A stretch of 64,000 nucleotides of DNA from Serratia inhibens. Lineage in GTDB: Bacteria; Pseudomonadota; Gammaproteobacteria; Enterobacterales; Enterobacteriaceae. Below are positions 44,701 to 51,223 of this stretch, in pieces; the first letter of the stretch is position 1, and every line of letters begins with the position of its first letter. The stretch covers positions 1,825,946 through 1,889,945 of the forward strand of contig NZ_QYYG01000001.1 in NCBI RefSeq assembly GCF_003591175.1, read 5' to 3'. The notes beneath the pieces are model-generated. The model worked only from the letters and a program-made list of their open reading frames with translations. It searched no databases and was not told where the DNA came from. The position numbers and the translations under genes were made by a program.

Positions 44701-46591
44701 CGATCACGCCAACCGCCTGTAACGAATTCAGGCCAAAGGCGGTAAAGGCCTCATCCCACTGTTCTTCACCGACAGCGCTGTTGACCGCAGTGCCGATGAT
44801 ACCGGCGATAAGCGCGGCCAGAGCAGGCTCGCTGTATGAGGCAACGTCGGCAACCTGGGCCGGTGGGGGCTGTACGACACGGCTGCGCCATTGCACCGCC
44901 AGCTCATTTTGCCGGTACATCTCTCTGGCGCGGGTTCGTTGCAATTTGCCGCTGGTCGTACGTGGAATGCCCCGGCGGCCGACCCACACCCATTCCCCCA
45001 GGGTAATGCCGTGCCGCTCGGCCACCACGGCATTCAAACGCCGGTTCAACGCAGCGGTATCCAGGGTCTCCCTGAGACGCTCCGGGATCTCCAGCAAGGC
45101 TACCGCTTGTTCCGTTTCGGCAACTTCGGCGGCGAAGACGCAAACGGTTGCGTCTGCGAGCAAAATATCTGCTCCCCTGAGGGTTTCCTCGATGTCCGTC
45201 GGGTAATGGTTTTGCCCATTGACGATCAACAGCTCTTTCGCGCGCCCGGTGACGTACAGCGCCCCCGCTTGCAGGAAACCCAGGTCGCCACTGCGTAACC
45301 AATGCGCCGGATCGGGCTCGATACGCGCCTGGAAGGTGGCTTCTGTCGCCGCCGGGTTATTCCAATAGCCGGCCGCAATGCTGGGCCCACGTAACCAGAT
45401 CTCGCCGGTTTGGCCGGCCGCAAGCGGTTGTAGAGTGTCGGGATCGACAATGCGTACATCGGTGCCGGGCAACGCCTCGCCACAGTTGACGACCTCCCCC
45501 GCTTTTTCTTCGGCGATCGCCATCCCCTGGCCTTTCTCCCTGCCGGTAACGATCAGCGTGGTTTCCGCCATGCCGTAGCAGGGTAAAAACGCCTGCGCCC
45601 GGAAACCGGCAGGGGCAAAATGTTCACTGAACTGGCGCAACGTGGCTGGGCGGATCGGCTCCGCGCCGCAAAACGCCACATCCCAACAGGAGAGATCCAG
45701 GCCTTCGGCCTGCTGCGGGCTGATTTTGCGCACGCAGAGATCGTAGGCGAAATTAGGGCCGCCCGAGGTCGTCGCACGGTACTCCGACACCTGCTTTAGC
45801 CAGTTAAGCGGGTTTTTCATCAGCATCATCGGCGACATCACCCGGCAAGGGAATGCTCCGAATACCGGCTGCAGTAGGCCGCCGATAAGCCCCATATCAT
45901 GGAAATGCGGCAGCCATATCATGCCGCGGCTTTCATGGTGGTGACCAAAATAGTGATGAATGGCCTGCGAGTTGGCCCACAGGTTGCCATGAGTGACCAT
46001 GACCCCTTTTGGCGTACCGGTTGAACCCGAGGTATATTGCAAAAAAGCCACATCGTCATCGCTAACCGGTGCAGGATTAAACTCCCCTGAAAAATGGCTA
46101 TCGAGATGCTGAAGGCGGTATCCCGCCGGCAATGCCACTGCGGGCAGTGGGTCAAAGGTGAAAATTAGCGGCGCCAGCGGTAAACCGAGCGATATTAAGG
46201 TTTCAGCGCCTTTTCCTGTGGTGACGATAAATCCCGTTTGCGCATTGCGTAAAACCCCGCTAAAACGCTCCCACGCACTTCCTGAGGCCTTGGCCGGCAT
46301 AGGGACAGGAACGGCAATCATGCCGGCATAAAGACACCCGAAAAATGCGCCAATAAAATCTTCGCCGTCGGGATAAAGTAAAATAACCCGATCGCCACGA
46401 TGACCGTATTGCTGAAGCGCGCTGGCCAGAGATGCGGCGCGCTGATGCAATTGTCTGTAGCTTTGGTTGCTTATTTCTTTGGCACTTCGCAAAAATTCAA
46501 ATGCCGTCTTGTCGGTATGTCGAACAGCAAGCTCGGGCAATAGTTGGTTGAAGGAATTAAATCCCCTGTTAAACAACTGATGAGACGGCAT
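38753..46591 (-). CDS. Hybrid synthase FAAL-ACP-KS-AT-ACP-aminotransferase-condensation
   Basis: A 2612-residue modular enzyme. In order: fatty acyl-AMP ligase (about 10-575, YTSGSTGTPKGV near 190); ACP (FGLNSLQAVG, Ser near 622); ketosynthase (TACSSSL Cys near 834, EAHGTGTA near 968, NIGHLEAAAG near 1009); acyltransferase (GHSLGEY near 1269); ACP (MGADSLVLLD near 1574); Ala/Pro linker; PLP aminotransferase (TYGKIVGGGLP Lys near 2021); condensation domain (HHTVADGW near 2317). All catalytic motifs are intact. In MycA/ItuA this order activates a fatty acid, extends it once with malonate and aminates the beta-keto group. Here the protein ends after the condensation domain, with no adenylation or PCP. 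The release partner is unknown. Confidence 0.95.
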   Translation of the reverse strand: MPSHQLFNRGFNSFNQLLPELAVRHTDKTAFEFLRSAKEISNQSYRQLHQRAASLASALQQYGHRGDRVILLYPDGEDFIGAFFGCLYAGMIAVPVPMPAKASGSAWERFSGVLRNAQTGFIVTTGKGAETLISLGLPLAPLIFTFDPLPAVALPAGYRLQHLDSHFSGEFNPAPVSDDDVAFLQYTSGSTGTPKGVMVTHGNLWANSQAIHHYFGHHHESRGMIWLPHFHDMGLIGGLLQPVFGAFPCRVMSPMMLMKNPLNWLKQVSEYRATTSGGPNFAYDLCVRKISPQQAEGLDLSCWDVAFCGAEPIRPATLRQFSEHFAPAGFRAQAFLPCYGMAETTLIVTGREKGQGMAIAEEKAGEVVNCGEALPGTDVRIVDPDTLQPLAAGQTGEIWLRGPSIAAGYWNNPAATEATFQARIEPDPAHWLRSGDLGFLQAGALYVTGRAKELLIVNGQNHYPTDIEETLRGADILLADATVCVFAAEVAETEQAVALLEIPERLRETLDTAALNRRLNAVVAERHGITLGEWVWVGRRGIPRTTSGKLQRTRAREMYRQNELAVQWRSRVVQPPPAQVADVASYSEPALAALIAGIIGTAVNSAVGEEQWDEAFTAFGLNSLQAVGVIGELEQHLGRELSPALIYDYPTINKLAAGLLQPAERPEALAMAVAGQDIAVIGIGVELPGHSGVQALWSMLQQGQSTMGEIPAHRWAGSALSGFNRKGSFFDRVSDFDAGYFGISPREAEYIDPQHRLLLETVQQALTDAGLQASALRGSDTAVFIGISASDYALVSGDRVSAYSGLGNAHSIAANRISYLYDFKGPSVAIDTACSSSLVAIDGAMQSLRSGRSSLAIAGGVNLALTPHLQKVFTEAQMLAPDGQCKTFDARADGYARGEGCGIVVLKPLAQALADGDRVYATLVASAINQDGRSNGITAPNGPSQQAVIARALAEAGIDGNQIDYVEAHGTGTALGDLIEYQALEAVFAERSQPAPVQVGSVKTNIGHLEAAAGVLGVVKTALMLHGQQRVPHLNFQQKNPHIAAISRRVAVAGSQPCAWESAAGQRYAGVSSFGFGGTNSHVILRDCPQAAKRDEAAQPLALLLVASHEEQGFSAQRDGIYNTLQMQHDVDVPAWCRLVNTRYDHPRYRGFAYGANRRQLAENMAQLTANKVEKPRPQVWLFPGQGTQQIGMGAALYQHLPHYRTRFDSLADTVQERYQIDIRQALHAQDDSWQHCAKTCQLALFACTYATADSLLQFGLRPAAVIGHSLGEYCAAVVAGQISLDQGLAMVHQRANLMAGLEQQGSMAVVFSGENEVRRCIAPWADDIDIAAFNTPTLTTITGSSPAIDACLQAISAQGGHARRIKTTNAFHSHLMAPILPAYRLWLTQHIDFAEGNIPFYSNLDALPRRHTDADYWSQQIRQPVHFLQGIQALREEGKYTFVDLSADSSLGKFVAATDRSQPILAAADHRHEYQSLLTLLGSLWQQGHDIDWSRLYRATSREALTLPAIQFCRKTYWLADEKPTLPPSSYEDAMSKQHQLRAEIKAIIAGYLGASPEALDDDLPFLEMGADSLVLLDAINTIKDRYGVVIPLRSLFEELNTLDAVIHFVVERAQVAEPEPVASESRVVAVVPQAAASAAPAPPSVIEHEWAMPAAAPDALQGVIARQLEVMSQQLRLLSGGHAQPLSAPALPSVPASAPVEALPPPAVANNAAATAAPAKAGAHSSWFKKETQKTSLGAERDNHIQQLTQQFVSKTSGSRHNAQQYRAVLADNRASAGFRLSTKEMLYPLVGVRSQGSRIWDVDDNEYVDFTMGFGANLLGHAPECVQQAVAAQLAQGMQIGPQSALAGEVATLIAELTGQQRVAFCNSGSEAVMSAVRLARAVTGKNKVALFSGSYHGVFDGILGRQQGGETPERAVPIAAGTTASLVEDLLVLDYGSEESLALIAQYADQLAAVIVEPIQSRYPDHQPRDYLHALRKLTAERNIALMFDEVITGFRLAAGGAQAYYGVQADIATYGKIVGGGLPIGAIAGSARFMDSIDGGFWQYGDESWPQSELIFFAGTFSKHPLTMAASKAVLDYIKSHPGLYDDINQKTHYLAQTLNTWFATTGTPIEIVSAGSLFRFKFSGNYDILFHHLMLRGIFIWEGRNCFVSTAHSSQDIEHFIAAVKESVNAMRVDGFFGDAGLHPNTPYPAADSQQRFMLLAAKDESGLCAGNIGCVVETAREIEGSLLAEAWALLSERHESLRMQFNGAGELRVVPGGANVDFIEERSESADLAARLAEFAAKPFALTAAPLARVLLLSQPGQTALALSAHHTVADGWSFMVILRELLHIYDALAAGFSPELSAAPSYLRFMRAEKTANDAEVAQRLAAIPARRFDPASALPVVLQAAPYQGRRLKQTLAYPSLSAQLRKVAAELRTTRFVMLNALFVSTLEKFIGGSLLPIAVPDAGRDFESSEGLVGQCVSLMPLCFNSAESASWPEFVGRVHQAVLAQREAPALPSRCFHGEQAPLPLIATFNVEPPAPLAEMRQWQASLSMLPVNAVEFPLMMNVVEMADELSIELDYQARYFTEQTASALLEQYLAAIAVLAEQGVSAVNQQFYSPVTVEA

Positions 46592-46646
46592 AATGATTAG
46601 CTCTTTATTCTCAATATAAAATATGAAAAGTTAAATTAGCCCGAAA

Positions 46647-47474
46647 TTATTTTGCGGCGCGGCCGGCAAGCAGATCGTTGCAGAAGTCATTCCATACCTT
46701 CAGCCACAAATCCACACGTTGTACCATTTCCTCAAAACGATCTTCCGTTATTGCCTGGCAGAATAAAATCCAGGCATCTTCAGAATGGCCGTCTTCAATC
46801 GACTCACCGGTTTCCGTTTCTACGTGAATGCTGTGATAACCGCGGGAGACATCGATGTCGGTCGCCACGTCCACGCTCTTCGCCCAAGGCGTCGCAAAAT
46901 CATGGAACACCGTTTCCGCAACGGCCAGCAGCGCGACCAGCTGCGGGTAATCGCCGTAGGCATTTTCAAAGGTCGCGCGGCAAGCCACAGAACTGGACAT
47001 CGGCATCCAGGCTTTCACCTCGTTCTCGCTCATGCCCAGCTGTTCAATGGTATTGAAGAATTGCACATAGTGCGCCAACGCTGGCTGCCCGTTATAGCTG
47101 CCGTCACTGCCGGTCCCCGGGTGGAAGCCCAGTTCGTCCAGCAGGTTGATCTGCAGCAGGAAACGCGCGGCCATTTTTGCCCTGGCACCCAGGCGGCCTT
47201 CCAGCTGTTTTGCCGAGCTCAACGCTTCGATCACCGCATCGGTAAATACCTGGGCAAAAGCATGATAAAACTCCAGATGGAATACTTTCATCTGGTTGAG
47301 ATCAAATTCACCGCCATTCATTTTTGACAAGATAGGATTTGTCATCAACGGATGCGATTCAACGCGATCAATTAATCTCTTTGCGAACTTATGATTACGC
47401 TGATAGTTATTCTTTTCTACCGTTGCAGCAATAGCGTCTCTGCCGAGTTGGCGTGCACTCAGTAACTTTTCCAT
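46647..47474 (-). CDS. TenA/heme-oxygenase-like diiron oxidase family protein
   Basis: A 275-residue all-helical protein of the iron-containing redox enzyme (HDO) superfamily. Putative ligands occur in the right order: Glu and His in VFHLEFYHAFAQ, Glu in NLLDELGFHPG, His in GYHSIHVETE and Asp/His in EDGHSEDAW. Members include UndA (fatty acid to 1-alkene), BesC and SznF-type oxygenases, so oxidative work on the acyl or amino part of the product is plausible. It lies 55 bases before the synthase gene. I choose the Met at 47474, not three codons earlier, as it is better spaced from GAGAT. Confidence 0.8.
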   Translation of the reverse strand: MEKLLSARQLGRDAIAATVEKNNYQRNHKFAKRLIDRVESHPLMTNPILSKMNGGEFDLNQMKVFHLEFYHAFAQVFTDAVIEALSSAKQLEGRLGARAKMAARFLLQINLLDELGFHPGTGSDGSYNGQPALAHYVQFFNTIEQLGMSENEVKAWMPMSSSVACRATFENAYGDYPQLVALLAVAETVFHDFATPWAKSVDVATDIDVSRGYHSIHVETETGESIEDGHSEDAWILFCQAITEDRFEEMVQRVDLWLKVWNDFCNDLLAGRAAK

Positions 47475-47510
47475 GATTAGCATCTCAATATAAAGACTAC
47501 GATTGATAGA

Positions 47511-47921
47511 TTACAGGGCGGATACCCTGCCTACTGCCATAACAACTAATGCAAACATCCCACAGCTAAAAGGAATAACCTGAATATATTTGAAGGGTAA
47601 GTAAAAACAGGCGGCAATCAGTAATACAGGGATACCCACAGAAAGAATGACCATGCATATCGCTGCATAATACTTGTAGATATAAGGAACCTGTAAATCG
47701 TCAATGCTCATTCCATAAAGCATTGATATCAATGGCAGCATGATAAAAGCGATATGCGCCAATCTCAGCATTCTGCGGTTTAAATCGGTGTAATTTTCGT
47801 GCCCTTTAGGTGCCCGAAAAGGCCCCTTAAAGGCGTACATCCCCATTAAGCCCCCCATCATAATACCCACCACAATACCGCTCCACCCAAAGGCAATCAG
47901 CATCTCACCGAGATTAACCAC
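47511..47921 (-). CDS. Small membrane protein of the biosynthetic cluster
   Basis: About 136 residues with four hydrophobic segments (FGWSGIVVGIMMGGLMGMY, HIAFIMLPLISMLYG, AICMVILSVGIPVLLIAA, and a last one near FSCGMFALVVMAV). It has no recognised family. The GTG at 47921 follows AGGAGAAG and is the best start; the open frame upstream lacks a ribosome site. It may anchor or export the product, which is a guess from position only. Confidence 0.6.
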   Translation of the reverse strand: MVNLGEMLIAFGWSGIVVGIMMGGLMGMYAFKGPFRAPKGHENYTDLNRRMLRLAHIAFIMLPLISMLYGMSIDDLQVPYIYKYYAAICMVILSVGIPVLLIAACFYLPFKYIQVIPFSCGMFALVVMAVGRVSAL

Positions 47922-48012
47922 TTTACTTCTCCTGTTTATTATCACCACATAGACAAGGTGCTTACGCAATCGCAAGCACCTTTATAAAAAACATTTATTT
48001 GAATAGCTTAAA

Positions 48013-48030
48013 CTTTATAAATTTATAAAG
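48013..48030. repeat. Perfect 18-bp AT-rich palindrome between two cluster genes
   Basis: CTTTATAAATTTATAAAG is a perfect palindrome nine bases beyond the stop of the ketosynthase gene. Being AT-only at the core, it is weak as a terminator and could be a protein-binding site or a mild processing stem in the 117-base gap. Confidence 0.4.
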
Positions 48031-48038
48031 CTGGATAA

Positions 48039-49937
48039 TTAAAAGTCGGTAAATTGTTTAACCTTGGAATAATGAATCGGCTGTTCAAATCCCGGCATTC
48101 TGATACCGTTCATGTCGATCTCGACTTCAGCCTCATTTATGCCATGCTGCCCAAAAAGATAGATAACCTTCAGTTCACCGCGTGAGGCCGCCGCATCATA
48201 AGCCGCCACCTGCTGCTGTACCTGTCTCCTACGTTGCAGGTAGTCGGCAAAGGCCTGTTCGCCGTGCCGTTTGCGCAACCACTGCGCCGTCAGTTGCGGT
48301 GAGTAGACCACGCCGGTGGCATTGTTTCCGCCAAACCCTTTCGAGTTGATAAAAGCGATCTGCGCCTGTTCGGCAGACAAAGGCCGATCCTGGGTCGGGA
48401 TCAGTAAGCGAGCGTCATTCACCTGCGGCGATATCTGAGACAGGCTTTTGATTCCCGGCAAGATGCCGTACTTAAAGGTGCCCAGGCAGCTAATCAACTG
48501 ATCGCCACTCGCCGGCCCCAATGAGTGCCCCAGATAGGATTTCACCGCCGTAACGGGCCATTGGTTAATGGAGAAGGCTTCGGCGACTCGGTCAAAGATT
48601 TCGGCTTCGGACACGCAGTTTTTTGGCGTGCTGGAACCGTGCGCCTGAATGAAAGAGCCTTGTTGTACACATTCCAGCCCGGCCATCGTGACGGCAGAAG
48701 CGACAGCCTTCGCCATGGTGATGTAATTGCCCGGCCCCGGCGAGGCGATGGAGCGTTTATAGCCGTCGGCGTTGATGAAAACATCGCTCACCGAACCGTG
48801 AATCTCCGCCCCCAGCTGCAACGCCAGCTCATCATCCATCAGCACGATATATTGGCTGGACTCGGCAATCACAAAACCGCAGCTGTTGCCGAACGGGCGG
48901 CTGCTGTTGCGCCAGTCTGCCGTTTCGGTTTCGTCGATACGTTTGAGCTTGCTCTCCGTCGCCAACGCCCCCATCGCATCGAAGCCCTCGATCACTTCCG
49001 GGGTGATCGGCGCCTCTGCGCTCCCCACGATCGCCACGCGGATCCTGCCCGCCTTGATATCTTCCGCTGCGGCATTCAGGTTGTAGAGAAAGGTGGCGCA
49101 AGCGCCCAGGGTAGCGCTGGTGTGCCCCACACTGCCCAACACATAGGCATTCAAAAAATCGGCGCACATGCTGTTCAGGCCCAACGGGCACTGTTTGGCG
49201 CTGACGCGGTGGCCCTTCAGGCGCGATTGCAGCATACCGCCAAACCCCTGGTCGTCGAGCTGCCCCAGAATATTGCCGGAATACACCCCTAACTGATCTG
49301 GCGCAATCGCCGCCCGGACTTCGTCCCACGGGATCCCCAGGGCATTAATGGCATCGGAGGCCGCAACGATCGCCATCTGCAACGCACGGGGATGAAACTG
49401 CGAGCTGTAGTGGTCGCCCGGCCTGAATCCCTGCGGCAATTGACCCGCGGCTTGCGCTTCGGTGCGCAGCGTGACGTCGATTTTGCAATCCATCTCGCCG
49501 CGAACGGTAATGCGCACCAGATCGTTCGTGAGCGGTTCAGCCCGCCACCCCTGCGGCAGAGGCTGGGGCACCTGCCGGCTGGGTAGATCAAAACTCAAAG
49601 GTTCGGCACCCGCCGCCATATTCAATTTGGCATGGCTGGCCACGGCATCGACGTCAAAATACTCTTTGGCGATCTTTCTGATCAATGTGCCTTGCAACAC
49701 GGCTTCTTTTATTTCAGCCGCAGCCTGTGCGGCTGAGCGTATATTCCCTTCCGCGTTACGGTAGCCTTCGTCCTGATATTCAAGCAATCCCATCAGTACT
49801 GCTAATGATAATAGCGTCTCTTGCTGCTGGTCCTGCGGCAAAGCGTCCATGACCATGCGACGAAACGCGTGGTGCGAAGAGCTCCGACCTGCGGGACCGT
49901 AGCCACCGAATGCGGTTATGACAGGTAACTTGACCAT
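48039..49937 (-). CDS. Stand-alone beta-ketoacyl synthase, 632 residues
   Basis: This protein has the thiolase-fold condensing-enzyme layout with Cys in LGACATFLYN (near 280), His in QAHGSST (near 433) and His in GHSLGPASG (near 470), the Cys-His-His triad of decarboxylating synthases. It is about 200 residues longer than FabB/FabF, with an N-terminal extension (VITAFGGYGPAGRSSSHHAF) and a C-terminal tail from about 560. It is the first gene of the minus-strand cluster and divergent from the AraC-type regulator. It could extend or prime the fatty chain before the large synthase; its own carrier protein is not evident. Confidence 0.85.
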   Translation of the reverse strand: MVKLPVITAFGGYGPAGRSSSHHAFRRMVMDALPQDQQQETLLSLAVLMGLLEYQDEGYRNAEGNIRSAAQAAAEIKEAVLQGTLIRKIAKEYFDVDAVASHAKLNMAAGAEPLSFDLPSRQVPQPLPQGWRAEPLTNDLVRITVRGEMDCKIDVTLRTEAQAAGQLPQGFRPGDHYSSQFHPRALQMAIVAASDAINALGIPWDEVRAAIAPDQLGVYSGNILGQLDDQGFGGMLQSRLKGHRVSAKQCPLGLNSMCADFLNAYVLGSVGHTSATLGACATFLYNLNAAAEDIKAGRIRVAIVGSAEAPITPEVIEGFDAMGALATESKLKRIDETETADWRNSSRPFGNSCGFVIAESSQYIVLMDDELALQLGAEIHGSVSDVFINADGYKRSIASPGPGNYITMAKAVASAVTMAGLECVQQGSFIQAHGSSTPKNCVSEAEIFDRVAEAFSINQWPVTAVKSYLGHSLGPASGDQLISCLGTFKYGILPGIKSLSQISPQVNDARLLIPTQDRPLSAEQAQIAFINSKGFGGNNATGVVYSPQLTAQWLRKRHGEQAFADYLQRRRQVQQQVAAYDAAASRGELKVIYLFGQHGINEAEVEIDMNGIRMPGFEQPIHYSKVKQFTDF

Positions 49938-50040
49938 AGAGTATCCTAGCCTTTCTGCGGCATCGTTATGCCTTCACTTACTTTAGATAATTTACAGATA
50001 TCAGTTTACAAAGCGTGGGCAAAAGCTATTATGAAAATCC

Positions 50041-50065
50041 GGCCAAAATGCAGACTTTTTTGGCC
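50041..50065. promoter_or_regulatory. Inverted repeat in the regulator/cluster divergent promoter
   Basis: GGCCAAAA (50041-50048) and TTTTGGCC (50058-50065) form a perfect 8-bp inverted repeat with a nine-base spacer, in the 180-bp AT-rich gap between the ketosynthase gene and the divergent AraC-type gene. It is the best candidate operator for cluster control. Confidence 0.55.
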
Positions 50066-50117
50066 AAGACGGGTGTAGCAGTAATAATCCAATAATAAAT
50101 CAGGTATTGATTGGAAA

Positions 50118-51182
50118 ATGATAAATACAAAGATAGGATTTGTATTGTGTGAGCACATGCTGAGTTCCGGCCTCAGCCTGCCAATAGAAATGTGGAAAGC
50201 AGCAGCGAGTAGTTATTTCGCAGAACAAAGAAACAATCATAAAAATCAAGATAAATACGCACTTACCTTATGTAAACCTGAAAGCATCCTCAGTATTAGC
50301 ACGATCGGTATTAATAAAAATCCTATACCGACACACAGCGGTTTTAGCCTGATTGCCGATGACGTACTGGAAGACGATGCCGATTACGATATCATCTATC
50401 TTCCCGCCATCTGGCGTAATCCGCGCCCTATTGTGAGACGAAACACGGCCATCACCCGGTGGCTGACAATTCAGGCGGCAAAAGGCACGCGGATAGCCGC
50501 CGTCGGGACCGGTTGCTGCTTCCTGGCGGAAGCCCGGCTACTGGATGACCAACCGGCCACCACCCACTGGCACTATTTCGAACAGTTCGCACATGATTAT
50601 CCCGAGGTTAATTTAAAAACAAAATACTTCATCACCCAGTCCGAGAATATTTTCTGTGCAGCCAGCGTTAAGGCCCTTTCCGACCTCACCATTCATTTTA
50701 TTGAGACCACCTACGGTAAAAAAGTGGCAAACCATACGCAACGGACTTTCTTCCACGAGATCCGCAGCCACTTTGAACGCCTGTGTTACCGAGAAGAAAA
50801 TAAGCCTCATCCTGACGAGGATATAATCCAAATCCAAACCTGGATAAAGGAAAATTGCACGACAGACTTACCGATGCAGAAACTCGCCGATATGGTAGGC
50901 ATGAGTTTGCGCAACTTTAACCGCCGCTTCAAAAATGCGACCGATATTTCGCCCTTGCAATATCTATTAAAGGTTCGGATTGAGTCCGCAATCAATATGT
51001 TACAAACGACTAATTTAAGTATTCAAGAAATTGCCGCTCTGGTGGGTTACCAGGATATTGCGCACTTTAACCGCCAGTTCAAACGCATCTCCAGCGTTTC
51101 GCCCGGTGATTATCGCAAAACCGTTCGCGCCAAGATGTTCCGTGCCGAACACCCCACCGCTGAGGCTGAATCAGAGTTTTAA
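50118..51182 (+). CDS. AraC-family regulator with DJ-1/GATase1-like sensor domain
   Basis: A 354-residue protein. Residues 1 to about 190 form a DJ-1/PfpI (class I glutamine amidotransferase-like) domain, with the nucleophile-elbow Cys in GTGCCFLAEARL. Residues from about 235 form the AraC double helix-turn-helix (MQKLADMVGMSLRNFNRRFK and IQEIAALVGYQDIAHFNRQF). This is the FtrA/GlxA-type layout. It is divergent from the cluster with 180 bases between starts, and is its likely activator. Confidence 0.9.
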   Translation: MINTKIGFVLCEHMLSSGLSLPIEMWKAAASSYFAEQRNNHKNQDKYALTLCKPESILSISTIGINKNPIPTHSGFSLIADDVLEDDADYDIIYLPAIWRNPRPIVRRNTAITRWLTIQAAKGTRIAAVGTGCCFLAEARLLDDQPATTHWHYFEQFAHDYPEVNLKTKYFITQSENIFCAASVKALSDLTIHFIETTYGKKVANHTQRTFFHEIRSHFERLCYREENKPHPDEDIIQIQTWIKENCTTDLPMQKLADMVGMSLRNFNRRFKNATDISPLQYLLKVRIESAINMLQTTNLSIQEIAALVGYQDIAHFNRQFKRISSVSPGDYRKTVRAKMFRAEHPTAEAESEF

Positions 51183-51188
51183 CCTGAA

Positions 51189-51208
51189 GGGGCCCCGCAA
51201 GGGGCCCC
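51189..51208. terminator. GC-rich hairpin between convergent genes
   Basis: GGGGCCCC, loop GCAA, GGGGCCCC is an eight-base all-GC stem with a stable tetraloop, just beyond the AraC-type gene and 16 bases from the end of the convergent propeller gene. There is no T tract. Confidence 0.6.
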
Positions 51209-51223
51209 AATCACATCTCATGC

